A stretch of 64,000 nucleotides of DNA from an uncultured Rubritalea sp. (GCA_937981665.1 CALJOJ010000021.1:1-64000); one strand, 5' to 3'. Counted from the first letter of the stretch, positions 16,308 to 25,524 are shown. A program made the numbers and translations. Notes: generated from the letters alone by a model not told the origin.

Positions 16308-16970
16308 CTACTGGTCTATAAAGTAACTGAGACTCTCTAACTCCATCGCTAGATCCACCCTGGTGACCACTACATGTTCTGGTACCTGAATGATCGTAGG
16401 AGAGAAATTTAAAATCCCCTGCACCCCAGCAGCCACCAGTTCATTCGCGACTTCTTGGCCGTACTTGGCGGGGACACAGAGTATCGCCATACGGACACTG
16501 TGTTTACTAATGAAGGGAATCATCTCGTCATCATGCATCAGTGGGACGATAAGATCATTTCCCTTCAACGCTTCCGGATTAGTATCAAAAGCTGCCAGCA
16601 CTTCAAATCCCTCTTTCTTGAAACCATCATAATGAAGTAAAGCGCGACCAAGGTTACCAACACCGACTAAAATAACCGGCTGGAGAGTAGAGCGTCCAAG
16701 AACATCGCCGATCGTCTCTAACAAAAGCTCTACAGGATAGCCGAGTCCGCGTGTTCCTAGCTGACCAAAACAGCCGAGATCCTTACGTAGCTGAGCTGGC
16801 TTCACATTAGCAGCCTGAGCGAGAGCATGAGAACTCACCGTCTCCATCCCATTCTGCTGCAGACGCTTTAAGCACCGACTATAGATTGATAGTCGGTAAA
16901 TCGTCTTCTTAGGAATATCTACTTTATTGTCCACATTTGCGAAATATGCCTCATTACTTAGAATGGTCAA
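16308..16970 (-). CDS. rex: Redox-sensing transcriptional repressor Rex
   Basis: A 220-residue Rex repressor. The N-terminal winged helix (about 20-95) contains KTIYRLSIYSRCLKRL, SHALAQAANVKPAQLRKDLGCFGQLGTRGLGY, the standard Rex DNA-contact region. The Rossmann part has VGVGNLGRALLHY (about 102-114) for NADH binding and ends with a swapped helix. Rex releases DNA when the NADH/NAD ratio rises, freeing fermentation and respiration genes. The start is a TTG at 16970; no ATG lies ahead of the conserved region. It sits 8 bp after the lpxI gene, so the two form one unit, an unusual pairing. Confidence 0.93.
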   Translation of the reverse strand: MTILSNEAYFANVDNKVDIPKKTIYRLSIYSRCLKRLQQNGMETVSSHALAQAANVKPAQLRKDLGCFGQLGTRGLGYPVELLLETIGDVLGRSTLQPVILVGVGNLGRALLHYDGFKKEGFEVLAAFDTNPEALKGNDLIVPLMHDDEMIPFISKHSVRMAILCVPAKYGQEVANELVAAGVQGILNFSPTIIQVPEHVVVTRVDLAMELESLSYFIDQ

Positions 16971-16978
16971 CTTATAAA

Positions 16979-17809
16979 TTAGAGCGCGACAATTGAAATC
17001 CCCTTTTCATCACACATTTTAACCACATCTTCCTTGCCTAGAATCAAAGTTCGCTTGGCTTCGCAGGCTATAACTTTTACCCCTGCCCCAGCACAGGTCT
17101 CTACCGTGCGCGTTCCGAGACACGGCACATCAAATCTAAAATCTTGGTTCGGCTTACTCACCTTAGCTAAGGTACAGCTCTTACCACGGCCCAGTTTCCC
17201 GCCACGCTTTATACACTCATCAGTACCTTCAAACGCCTCAACAGCCAGTACCGTCCCATGTCTAACCACCACACTCTGACCGACATCGAGGCGGCTGCTC
17301 TCCTTGGCTATTTCAAATCCATACTCAGCATCCTCCTGCTGCCTCTTCTTAAGCTTAGGTCCACAGACATGCCCGACCTCAGGTAGTAAGTCATCGAGAT
17401 ACGTCGTAGCATTGATCAGCTCAATGCCGTCTTTTGCGAGCTCTTCACCTACAGCTCCGAAAAGCGTCTCGGCATTACGCTTTTTCACCCGAGCCAGCAT
17501 TAGCAGTATGCGCATATCAGGGCGGAGATTGAACAGATTATTAGGAGCTATCTGACCCACCATAATCGCACGCGTCACCCCCTGTTTCTTGAAAAATTTA
17601 ATGATCTTATTCAGCTGGCCTACTCTCACCCACTCGATAGCGTCTACTTGATCAGCGAGATCTTCACGAGTTTCATCATGAAATGCAGCAACGACGAGCC
17701 TACAGCCCGGCGCATTCTTCCTCGCTGCCTTCACAAATGTCTCTGGATAAATGCCATTACCAGAAATAATTCCAATCGTGTTACCGCTATCTGCTGTTGT
17801 CTCACTCAT
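16979..17809 (-). CDS. lpxI: LpxI-type UDP-2,3-diacylglucosamine pyrophosphatase
   Basis: A 276-residue protein of the LpxI (DUF1009) family, which replaces LpxH in many bacteria and hydrolyses UDP-2,3-diacylglucosamine to lipid X during lipid A synthesis. Signature stretches include IGIISGNGIYPETFVKAAR at the N-terminus, VGQIAPNNLF, the conserved CGPKLKKRQ region, and DVGQSVVVRHGTVLAVEAFEGTDECIKRGG. The C-terminus ends in EAKRTLILGKEDVVKMCDEKGI. It is the first gene of a pair with rex. lpxA and lpxD are elsewhere in the window rather than in one cluster. Confidence 0.92.
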   Translation of the reverse strand: MSETTADSGNTIGIISGNGIYPETFVKAARKNAPGCRLVVAAFHDETREDLADQVDAIEWVRVGQLNKIIKFFKKQGVTRAIMVGQIAPNNLFNLRPDMRILLMLARVKKRNAETLFGAVGEELAKDGIELINATTYLDDLLPEVGHVCGPKLKKRQQEDAEYGFEIAKESSRLDVGQSVVVRHGTVLAVEAFEGTDECIKRGGKLGRGKSCTLAKVSKPNQDFRFDVPCLGTRTVETCAGAGVKVIACEAKRTLILGKEDVVKMCDEKGISIVAL

Positions 17810-17918
17810 CTGTAACCTATTTAAATCAGCTAACAGCCTACACGCAACTATGAAATAAGCATTACGTCATCCACAAACACACTTGTAAAACCCCCACCTG
17901 TCCACTAACCTCTCTGTA

Positions 17919-18935
17919 ATGGATGACTCCTTCTACGATAAAACCTCACAGACTCAGGATGTAAACTACGAGCAATCGCTCAGACCTCCTGCATTTAGTG
18001 AGTTTCACGGCCAAGATAAAATCAAAGAACGCCTCACCCTCATGGTAGAAGCTGCCCAGCAGCGCGGTGATGTCCTCGAGCACGTTCTCCTCTCTGGACC
18101 TCCAGGGCTCGGCAAGACTACACTGGCAAACATCATTTCAGGTGCCGCTGGAACCCAGCTTCACACCACCTCCGGCCCTCAGATAGAAAAAGCTGGCGAC
18201 CTAGCCGGTATTCTAACAAATGTCCAGAAAGGTGACATCCTCTTCATTGATGAGATCCACCGTCTACATCCAGCTATCGAAGAATACCTCTATCCAGCAA
18301 TGGAAGATTTCCGCCTCGACATCATTATCGACTCCGGTCCATCTGCAAGATCCATCCAGCTCAATTTACCAAAATTCACGCTCGTAGGAGCCACCACCAG
18401 AGCCGGCATGCTCACCTCACCACTGAGGTCACGCTTCGGACTAGTGAACCGCCTCGACTACTACAAAAAAGAAGAACTAGCCGTCATCATAGAGCGTTCT
18501 GCTGGTCTGTTAGAGATAGAAATAACACCGGAGGGTGCTGCAGAAATAGCGGCGAGATCACGCGGTACACCTCGTATCGCCAACAACCTACTTCGCTGGG
18601 TACGTGACTTCGCCCAGGTGAAAGCAGACGGAAAAATTTCTGCAGACATCGCTAACAAAGCATTAGCCATGATCGAAATCGATGAAGATGGTCTCGATGA
18701 AATGGACAAGCGCATCCTAGAGTCCGTAATCTATAAGTTCAACGGAGGTCCAGTAGGACTCTCCTCAGTAGCTGTAGCCGTGGGTGAAGACGCCTCGACT
18801 CTGGAAGAAGTACATGAGCCATTCCTCATCATGCAAGGCTTTCTAAAACGCACCCCCCGTGGCCGCGTAGCCATGCCAACAGCCTACACTAAAATAGGCG
18901 CCACTCCCCCTAAGAATACAGGAGAATTACTCTAG
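17919..18935 (+). CDS. ruvB: Holliday junction branch-migration ATPase RuvB
   Basis: A 338-residue AAA+ motor, normal length. Walker A GPPGLGKT is at 60-67, Walker B DEIH at 111-114, and sensor motifs are in the [20 protein letters not shown] stretch, followed by the C-terminal winged helix. RuvB drives branch migration with RuvA, and RuvC then resolves the junction. ruvC lies about 4 kb away at 22852 on the same strand, while ruvA is not in the window, so the usual ruvABC order is broken. ATG 17919 lacks a Shine-Dalgarno sequence. Confidence 0.97.
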   Translation: MDDSFYDKTSQTQDVNYEQSLRPPAFSEFHGQDKIKERLTLMVEAAQQRGDVLEHVLLSGPPGLGKTTLANIISGAAGTQLHTTSGPQIEKAGDLAGILTNVQKGDILFIDEIHRLHPAIEEYLYPAMEDFRLDIIIDSGPSARSIQLNLPKFTLVGATTRAGMLTSPLRSRFGLVNRLDYYKKEELAVIIERSAGLLEIEITPEGAAEIAARSRGTPRIANNLLRWVRDFAQVKADGKISADIANKALAMIEIDEDGLDEMDKRILESVIYKFNGGPVGLSSVAVAVGEDASTLEEVHEPFLIMQGFLKRTPRGRVAMPTAYTKIGATPPKNTGELL

Positions 18936-18979
18936 ATTCCACCGAAGAAACATTCCACCGTGCCTCCATTCACTGGCAA

Positions 18980-20134
18980 CTATTTTTCTTCGTATGCTTT
19001 ATTATACAGAATACATTCATCGAGCAGAGCTTCATCCAGCTCATGCACATCTTCTCCTTCTCCGAGCCCCTTCAGCAGCAGCACCGTAAGCTGACCACCA
19101 AGATGCTCACGGAACTCCTCAAGACCGGCTATCACTTTACGCCTTCCGTCTTCGCCACGTAACTCATACGCAGCATGATAAAGCGGCAGCCCCAGATTAT
19201 CTAAAATATCTAACACACGGTGAGCATCCTTCTCAGAAATTCTATTCGTTTTCCATGAATACACTGTATCTAGCGCGATGCCTACACTCACAGCCTCAGC
19301 ATGGCTGAGGTCAAAATCTGTAAGCTGCTCAAGCTTGTGCGCAGCCCAATGCCCAAAATCTAACGGCCTGCTACTGCCTGTCTCAAATGGATCACCACCC
19401 TGTGCGATGTGTTCAGCATGCTGGATCGCAGATCGCTCCACAGCCTCCTCTAGCACTTCTGCTTTCAGCTCAAAAAGAGATTTCACATTATCCTCAAGCC
19501 ACAAGAAAAATGCAGGGTCACGCACGAGCGCCACCTTCACAGCCTCCACCAGACCATCTCTGCGTATACCTTCAGGCTGCGTATGTAGAAAATTAAAATC
19601 ATTGATCACCGCATAAGGAACAGCAAAGGATCCCAACCAGTTTTTCTTATCAAAGGCGTTGATCCCATTTTTCACACCCACTCCACTATCATCCTGAGAC
19701 AGCGTAGTAGTAGGAAGTCTAACAAATCTCACCCCTCGGTGTGCCGTAGCTGCACCAAACCCCACTACATCAAGAAACGCGCCACCACCGATGCAGAGCA
19801 CATAAGAATGCCTGTCCACCTTCTCCTCCTCGATCGCATCCCACACTCTTTGCAGCACTTGTTCATCGCGCTTACATTCTTCCGCGCCAGCATCTAGTCT
19901 TACCCCTCTAAACTCTAGTCCCTCAGAAGCCGCGAAATAATCTTCCACCTGCGTCTCTAACTCGGGAAATGCCTCTGCCACCGCATGCTCTATAAACACC
20001 AAAACCTTAGACACTCTACCACCCTCGTCAGTAAGTAATTTCTCCAACATCCGGTTGTCCCCAGAAAAGGCATCTCTAGTGAATCTGATGCGATGCTGGA
20101 TGTTGAGTGAAATCGTGTAATCTTTGCCGTTCAT
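18980..20134 (-). CDS. EboD-type 3-dehydroquinate synthase homologue
   Basis: A 384-residue member of the sugar-phosphate cyclase superfamily. NAD and metal sites are present: CIGGGAFLDVVGF, PTTTLSQDDSGVGVKNGINAF, and the likely metal ligands Glu197 (GLVEAVKVALVRD), His262 (DFGHWAAHKLEQ) and His278 (LSHAEAVS). The block GGDPFETGSSRPLDFGHW and the ATAHRGVRFVRLPTT context are features I associate with EboD proteins rather than housekeeping AroB. EboD works with EboA-C, E and F in making or moving eustigmatophyte/bacterial ubiquinone-precursor-like or scytonemin-type compounds, a poorly known pathway. No other ebo genes flank it. It converges on ruvB and is a single gene. Confidence 0.78.
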   Translation of the reverse strand: MNGKDYTISLNIQHRIRFTRDAFSGDNRMLEKLLTDEGGRVSKVLVFIEHAVAEAFPELETQVEDYFAASEGLEFRGVRLDAGAEECKRDEQVLQRVWDAIEEEKVDRHSYVLCIGGGAFLDVVGFGAATAHRGVRFVRLPTTTLSQDDSGVGVKNGINAFDKKNWLGSFAVPYAVINDFNFLHTQPEGIRRDGLVEAVKVALVRDPAFFLWLEDNVKSLFELKAEVLEEAVERSAIQHAEHIAQGGDPFETGSSRPLDFGHWAAHKLEQLTDFDLSHAEAVSVGIALDTVYSWKTNRISEKDAHRVLDILDNLGLPLYHAAYELRGEDGRRKVIAGLEEFREHLGGQLTVLLLKGLGEGEDVHELDEALLDECILYNKAYEEK

Positions 20135-20366
20135 AAAGTCAGTTGCTATATAATAAGTGTATTACCGAAAAATCACCTCTTTAAAAAAAAACGCAATCTT
20201 ATTTATCAAAAATCCAGAGTATTTCTGTGAATTCAATTACGTATTCACAAATCTATATATTTCATCCTTTCTACTCAAACCCCACACTTCTCATGTCACG
20301 ATTTTATCCCTATCCGCCAATGGAAACTATTGACCACCGCCCCACTACCAGCTAAAAGTATCACCA

Positions 20367-21368
20367 ATGAGTGCAACTAATTCTAGGATACCCGTAGCCA
20401 TCGCAGGCACTGGAAGCTATCTTCCCAAGAGAGTCATGACTAATAAAGACCTCGAGAGCATTGTTGATACCACCGACGAGTGGATCACCAGCCGAACCGG
20501 TATCAAGTCCAGGCACATCGCTGCTGAAGGTGAGAACACCTCAGACCTAGCTACAGAAGCTGCTAAGAATGCACTCGAAAACGCTGGTATAGAAGCTGCT
20601 GATATCGATCTCATCATCGTAGGTACCATCACTCCGGACACACTCACACCTGCTACAGCTTGCTACGTACAGCATAATATAGGGGCAGTGAAAGCACTCG
20701 CCTTTGACGTCTCTGCAGCATGCTCAGGCTTCCTCTACGCCATGAAGGTTGCGCAGGACATGATCGCTGCTGGCACCTATAAAAACGCACTCATCATCGG
20801 AGCTGAGAAGCTTTCCGCATTCACTAACTGGTCAGATAGAAACACCTGCGTACTCTTCGGTGACGGAGCGGGTGCAGCCATACTCACAGCAAGTAAAGAA
20901 GGCCAAGGACGCATCCTCGCTACCGAGCTAGGAACCAACGGCTCTCAGACATCTATCCTCAATATCCCAGGAGGAGGATCAGCATGCCCTACCACCATCG
21001 CCAATGCTGACCAGAAACTCGCATCCCTCGCCATGCAAGGCCGCGAGGTCTTCAAGCACGCAGTAAATGTCATGAAGCGCTCTGCTGAAGCCGTGATCGA
21101 AGAAGCTGGACTCAGCCCAGAGAACATCCAGCAAGTCATCCCACATCAGGCAAATCTACGTATTATTGACGCCATCGCAGATCGCCTCACCATCCCTAAC
21201 GATAAAGTATTCGTTAACCTGCACAAGTACGGCAACACATCTGCAGCCGCCGTTGCAATAGCACTCGATGAAGCTCACCGTGAGAAGAAATTTGAGCGTG
21301 GTGACAACATCGTACTCGTAGGTTTTGGCGCTGGGCTTACATGGGCAGCAGTCGCCATCGAGTGGTAA
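20367..21368 (+). CDS. fabH: Beta-ketoacyl-ACP synthase III
   Basis: A 333-residue condensing enzyme that starts fatty acid synthesis from acetyl-CoA and malonyl-ACP. The triad is visible: Cys119 in DVSAACSGFLYA, His260 in IPHQANLRI and Asn290 in KYGNTSAA. Length is typical. It lies alone, with 232 bp before it in which no feature is recognised and no fabD/acpP neighbours. ATG 20367 follows AAAAGTATCACCA, without a Shine-Dalgarno sequence. Confidence 0.95.
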   Translation: MSATNSRIPVAIAGTGSYLPKRVMTNKDLESIVDTTDEWITSRTGIKSRHIAAEGENTSDLATEAAKNALENAGIEAADIDLIIVGTITPDTLTPATACYVQHNIGAVKALAFDVSAACSGFLYAMKVAQDMIAAGTYKNALIIGAEKLSAFTNWSDRNTCVLFGDGAGAAILTASKEGQGRILATELGTNGSQTSILNIPGGGSACPTTIANADQKLASLAMQGREVFKHAVNVMKRSAEAVIEEAGLSPENIQQVIPHQANLRIIDAIADRLTIPNDKVFVNLHKYGNTSAAAVAIALDEAHREKKFERGDNIVLVGFGAGLTWAAVAIEW

Positions 21369-21562
21369 GCTCACCCGAAGAACACTACACAAAAAATCGC
21401 TATCCCATTCAGTAATTCTGAAATGGCTCCTGTACATAAGCACGTAAAATAGCACACTCATTCTCAGCGCCTGATTACCAATAAGTAAATAGCGCTGAGC
21501 AAATAATGCAACCGCGTGCGTTTTTCCTTTTAAATTCTATATTTACTGGCTACCACCAGCAC

Positions 21563-22816
21563 ATGCTATTTACTGAGTTAGGACTATCCGAGCCTATTTT
21601 AAAAGCCGTCACTGAAGCCGGCTACGAAAAACCAACACCGATCCAAGCACAAGCCATCCCTATTATCTTAGATGGTAAAGATCTCGTGGGTGCGTCCCAG
21701 ACAGGAACAGGTAAGACCGCAGCATTCGCACTACCCTCACTCAGTCAGATCAAGAAGATAGGCAAGCCACAAATCCTCGTACTCGAGCCTACCCGTGAGC
21801 TAGCCCACCAGGTAGCTGAACAATTTGAAGCCTACGGTAAGTACACTGGCATGTCAGTAGCTCTCCTCTACGGAGGTGTCGGATACGGAGCTCAGCTAGA
21901 CCAGCTCAAGGACGCGGACATCGTAGTCGCTACTCCAGGCAGATTAGTCGACCATTATTTCCGTGGTAGTGTGAAATTTCGTGAGATCAGTATTCTCATT
22001 CTTGATGAAGTAGACCGCATGCTTGACATGGGATTCCTCCCTATCGTCAGAAAGATCGTAAATCTCTGTCCATGGAACATAGAAAAAGAAGAGGAAGAAC
22101 ACCGTAATGGATCTATTAGAAGATTCCATAATGGTAGTAAGCGCCAGACGCTCTTCTTCTCAGCCACCATGCCACAAGCCATCCAAGGCTTTGCGAACTT
22201 CTGCCTCACTGACCCCGCATCTATCGAGATCGCTCGTCGTGAAGTAGCCTCTACCATTAAGCACGCATTCTACCCAGTATCTATGGATCAGCGTGACGAA
22301 CTACTCCTCTCACTCGTCCAGCAAACAGAACACGAGTCACTCATGATCTTCACTCGCACACGGAAAGAAGCAGATACAGTCTGCTCTATGCTCAATGATA
22401 AGAGCGATGCGAGCGTAATAGCGATGCACTCTGACATCGGCCAGAAAGACCGTATGAAGGCCCTCGCTGGCTTCAAGGACAACACCTATAACATCCTCGT
22501 AGCTACTGACGTAGCCGCCCGTGGAATCGACATCTCAAGTGTTTCTCACGTGATCAACTACCGTGTCCCTGAGAATGCGGAAGACTACGTACACCGCATC
22601 GGAAGAACAGGAAGAGCAGAATCTGAAGGTGATGCATTCACCATTTTAACAGCAGACGAGCTCGACTACGCTCTCTCTGTAGAAGTCTTTGTTAATCAGA
22701 AAATTGAGCGTAAAAAGCTTGAGAACTTTGACTACAAGTACACCGCTATTTTAGATGACAAGCCAGCTAAACCGCTCCGCAAAAAGCGCCCAGCGCCGAA
22801 ACGTCGTAGAAGGTAA
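21563..22816 (+). CDS. DEAD-box type RNA helicase with DEVD motif II (RhlE-like)
   Basis: A 417-residue RNA helicase. Motifs in order: Q motif TPIQAQ (25-30), Walker A ASQTGTGKT (44-52), PTRELAHQ, TPGRLVD, motif II DEVD (148-151) in place of DEAD, SAT (200-202) and motif VI HRIGRTGRA. Between motif II and SAT there is an extra, highly charged stretch (about 171-194: IEKEEEEHRNGSIRRFHNGSKR), and the tail is basic (RKKRPAPKRRRR), as in RhlE. I chose ATG 21563 (MLFTELGL) over 21506, since family members begin at this point. ruvC follows after 35 bp and may be co-transcribed. Confidence 0.9.
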   Translation: MLFTELGLSEPILKAVTEAGYEKPTPIQAQAIPIILDGKDLVGASQTGTGKTAAFALPSLSQIKKIGKPQILVLEPTRELAHQVAEQFEAYGKYTGMSVALLYGGVGYGAQLDQLKDADIVVATPGRLVDHYFRGSVKFREISILILDEVDRMLDMGFLPIVRKIVNLCPWNIEKEEEEHRNGSIRRFHNGSKRQTLFFSATMPQAIQGFANFCLTDPASIEIARREVASTIKHAFYPVSMDQRDELLLSLVQQTEHESLMIFTRTRKEADTVCSMLNDKSDASVIAMHSDIGQKDRMKALAGFKDNTYNILVATDVAARGIDISSVSHVINYRVPENAEDYVHRIGRTGRAESEGDAFTILTADELDYALSVEVFVNQKIERKKLENFDYKYTAILDDKPAKPLRKKRPAPKRRRR

Positions 22817-22851
22817 CTACGTCACCAGACTTCAATCCTCCCTCGTAATCA

Positions 22852-23355
22852 ATGAGAATTCTAGCCATTGACCCAGCTGTTAGAAATACTGGCTACGCGC
22901 TACTAGAGGGTGACCAGCATAAGCAAACCGTCATCGACTATGGCGTCATCTCCATCCCCGGTAAGATCCCACAGTCGGGCGCATTAACGGCGGTTAAAAC
23001 AGGCATTACTAATCTCATCACTCAATACGAGCCAGATGAAGTAGCCGTTGAAGCCATCATCTTCGTACAATCTATAAGAACAGCCATCTCTATGGGAGCC
23101 GCCCGCGCAGCCTCCATGATAGCCGCTGCTGAGCAAGGCCTACCCATCTATGAGTACGCACCGAAAAAAGTCAAAAAAGCCGTCGTAGGTAATGGTAATG
23201 CTGACAAGGCACAAGTCGCCTTCATGATCCGCGCCCTACTCGGACTCTCCGAGACTCCGCAGCACGATGCCGCAGACGCCCTAGCCATAGCCATGGCTCA
23301 CCTCTCTGCCTCAGACCCACTCAAGGCATCCCTACTAGACCGTAAAAGAATCTAG
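22852..23355 (+). CDS. ruvC: Crossover junction endodeoxyribonuclease RuvC
   Basis: A 167-residue Holliday junction resolvase with an RNase H-like fold. The four catalytic positions are all filled: Asp7 (AIDPAVRNTGYA), Glu67 (AVEAIIF), His138/Asp139 and Asp142 (QHDAADALAIA). Length is that of the family. It lies 35 bp after the RNA helicase on the same strand, and ruvB is 4 kb upstream. A bidirectional terminator closes the unit. Confidence 0.93.
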   Translation: MRILAIDPAVRNTGYALLEGDQHKQTVIDYGVISIPGKIPQSGALTAVKTGITNLITQYEPDEVAVEAIIFVQSIRTAISMGAARAASMIAAAEQGLPIYEYAPKKVKKAVVGNGNADKAQVAFMIRALLGLSETPQHDAADALAIAMAHLSASDPLKASLLDRKRI

Positions 23356-23376
23356 TCCCCTGCTCTATTAGGGCAT

Positions 23377-23415
23377 AAAAAAAGCAGGTAACGCCCTATT
23401 GACATCACCTGCTTT
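23377..23415. terminator. Bidirectional terminator between ruvC and the cytochrome b562-like gene
   Basis: AAAGCAGGT (from 23380) pairs with ACCTGCTTT (to 23415), with an A-run on the left and a mirrored T-run on the minus strand. It separates two convergent genes. Confidence 0.85.
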
Positions 23416-23438
23416 GGAAAATTTGTTACGCTAACTGA

Positions 23439-23870
23439 TTAATCATCAGTGTAAGCCTTGTGACCTTCCTTCTTGAGGTCCTTCCACTTCTGAGCTAGCT
23501 CACCGATGAGCTTGTCATCCTTCTTCAGATAAGCAACCTCTAGTTCACAAAGAGCTGCATAGGTAAGCCCCATAAGTCTGCGTGAGTCAGCAAGAGCGAT
23601 CTCCTTCTCAGCGCCGTCTGCCATTTCCTTAACGAGTGCTGGACTATATGCCATAGAGCGAAGAGTAGCCTCATGCGCCTTACGCACAGCTGCAGCACCT
23701 GCTGCATAATCTGACTTATCGATCTTACGAAGACTCTTGAGTGAAGAACTGATCTCCTTCATCTCCTTAGTCATTGGAGTATCCTCCTCATCTGCAGCTA
23801 TCGCTGAAGCTGTACCAATAAAACCAAGAGCAAGCGCTCCAAGAAATAATCTTACTTTTTTAATATTCAT
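23439..23870 (-). CDS. Cytochrome b562-like periplasmic four-helix protein
   Basis: A 143-residue exported protein; ATG 23870 gives the signal peptide MNIKKVRLFLGALALGFIG up to TASAIA. The mature part is helical. An early Met in the context TKEMKEISSSLKSLRKI and a late His in LKKEGHKAY sit where cytochrome b562 has its heme ligands Met7 and His102, and the overall length (about 119 mature residues) is similar. No CXXCH motif is present, so heme would be non-covalent. Heme binding is inferred. Twelve further in-frame codons upstream (to 23906) would spoil the signal peptide. Confidence 0.6.
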   Translation of the reverse strand: MNIKKVRLFLGALALGFIGTASAIAADEEDTPMTKEMKEISSSLKSLRKIDKSDYAAGAAAVRKAHEATLRSMAYSPALVKEMADGAEKEIALADSRRLMGLTYAALCELEVAYLKKDDKLIGELAQKWKDLKKEGHKAYTDD

Positions 23871-24160
23871 ATGCAAAAAAACTACACCAATTTTCTGCCA
23901 TAGCAAAAACTTTCACCAAAAAATTAAAGCGCATTAGTTTACTTATCCTATTACTCCTTCTGGATAGCTTTCATCCTCTCTCCCGCCTACTTGGCTTTTT
24001 TCGTCTTATTCCAAAGTGGAGGGGTGCGCCACTCCGCTCCTGTAGCGCGACCTTCACCCATGTCATGGATTAATAAATCCATGTTAGATCAGAATTGAAA
24101 ACCTAAAAACTCAATTCGTGACGGTTGCCAGAGGTTCCCATAAGAAGTATTTAATTCAAC

Positions 24161-24193
24161 TAATATAGGTTGGCGGAGGTTACCTATATTAGA
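24161..24193. repeat. Hairpin repeat with AACCTCCGCC-type loop in a gene-free stretch
   Basis: CTAATATAGGT (24161-24171) pairs perfectly with ACCTATATTAG (24183-24193) around a loop GGCGGAGGTT. A relative of the loop lies at 24122-24135 (GGTTGCCAGAGGTT), and the same core is seen at 15713-15723 beside the IS relic (AACCTCCGCCT). The stretch 23871-24264 otherwise holds a GC-rich patch at about 24020-24060 and no gene. Confidence 0.6.
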
Positions 24194-24204
24194 ACCCAAA
24201 TAAA

Positions 24205-24238
24205 AAAGGTCGGTTCCAACTAGTGAAACCAACCCTCT
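24205..24238 (-). terminator. Terminator of the porin gene
   Basis: On the minus strand GGTTGGTT (from 24234) pairs with AACCGACC (one mismatch) and is followed by TTTTTTATTT. It begins about 25 bp past the porin stop. Confidence 0.7.
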
Positions 24239-24264
24239 TGATAAACTAATATGATACGTTTTCC

Positions 24265-25524
24265 CTAGAATGAATAATCGATCTGAACAGATCCCTGAGT
24301 AATTCCGTCATCATCTTGGCCGTTAAAGTAAGCGATCTTAGAGACGAGATTGATATTCTCTGTCAGCTTCTTCATTGCTACGAAGTCCACTTCCCAGCCT
24401 AAGTCTTCACTAAATGAATCATCATAGAAGTAGTGACCAAATGCCATAAGCTTCACACCCGCTGCCTCAGTGCAAGCATGTACGTAAAAGTTATTGATCC
24501 CCGGATCACTAGCTGCAAGACCTAGGCGCTGACCTATAAACCTGTCTGCAAATCCATTGAACATATGCACTGTAGAGAGAGGCGTGTAGAACTCTGAATC
24601 TCTGTACTCCAGCCCACCTTTAAAGTGCCAGTTACCAGCCTTCTTAGTATAGTAAATGTTTGCGTAATCTGTGGTCCCCCTATCGAGAGTGGAGTTACCA
24701 CCATCTTGCTGAAGTGCGTACTCAGCATGGAAACCTTTAAAATCAATATAACCGCCGTAGGTATTAGATGATGCTCTATTAGCAAATCTATTACTAGCTG
24801 CATCGTCAAAATCCAGAAGATAGGCGTATGCACCCACCTTGAAATCCTGACCAATTTTCGTCCAGCCATTGAGAAGGTGGACATCCCCTTCCAGCGCTTC
24901 AACTACGCCAGTAGCATCAGAACCAAAGATACGATTCACTCGGTTCACATAAGAATACGTGAGCGCTAAGCTCTCTTGATTATAAGAAAGAGTCGCTGCA
25001 TCATAAGTCTGCTCATTTTGCCTCCACTTAAGATTCCCCACAAACGCCGCATTATCTAGGATGACACGCTGACGACCCACCTTAGCAAGAAATCCGTTCT
25101 TCTTGTACTGAACAAACGCTCTGTTGAGCTCTGTAGTCTCAGGATCTAAAATATCTGTATTCCCAGGAGTAAACGGAGAAAGCGACGCTTGAGACCCAGA
25201 GTTATAGTCATCTACAAGAGCCTCGGTAAACTCACCTTCTACGAAAAAGCTAACATCATTCTTAGGTAAGATCATTATCCCTGGTCTCACTCTAAAAGTA
25301 ACTGCGTGTGATGAGTCTGCAGTTCCTTGTTCACGGAACTCATAACGCAGACGCGCATCTAGCGAGAAGTCAACGTATTCGCAGAGTACATTACTTTTAC
25401 TAAAGACGTCGTCAACGAAGCCTCCTTGATTATAATCATTATTATTGTCCCCCTCTTTTGCTGAGAGAGATCCGGACAAGATTGTGGCTGATACTGCAGC
25501 CACGGCAGTTGTATTGATTTTCAT
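24265..25524 (-). CDS. Outer-membrane porin-like beta-barrel protein
   Basis: A 419-residue exported protein. ATG 25524 gives the signal peptide MKINTTAVAAVSATILSGSLSAK. The rest is rich in alternating aromatic and polar residues, as in barrel strands, and contains FSLDARLRYEFREQG, KVGRQRVILDNAAFVGNLKWRQNEQTYDA and a C-terminal phenylalanine (SVQIDYSF), the usual outer-membrane insertion signal. The RQRVILDNA and WRQNEQTYDA blocks are like those of alginate-export type porins in Verrucomicrobia and proteobacteria. The solute is unknown. A TATATT -10-like hexamer lies only 5 bp before the ATG. Confidence 0.8.
   Translation of the reverse strand: MKINTTAVAAVSATILSGSLSAKEGDNNNDYNQGGFVDDVFSKSNVLCEYVDFSLDARLRYEFREQGTADSSHAVTFRVRPGIMILPKNDVSFFVEGEFTEALVDDYNSGSQASLSPFTPGNTDILDPETTELNRAFVQYKKNGFLAKVGRQRVILDNAAFVGNLKWRQNEQTYDAATLSYNQESLALTYSYVNRVNRIFGSDATGVVEALEGDVHLLNGWTKIGQDFKVGAYAYLLDFDDAASNRFANRASSNTYGGYIDFKGFHAEYALQQDGGNSTLDRGTTDYANIYYTKKAGNWHFKGGLEYRDSEFYTPLSTVHMFNGFADRFIGQRLGLAASDPGINNFYVHACTEAAGVKLMAFGHYFYDDSFSEDLGWEVDFVAMKKLTENINLVSKIAYFNGQDDDGITQGSVQIDYSF

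Noticed and set aside
17919-23355. A ruvABC operon
   Set aside because: ruvB and ruvC are 4 kb apart with unrelated genes between, one of them on the other strand, and ruvA is absent.
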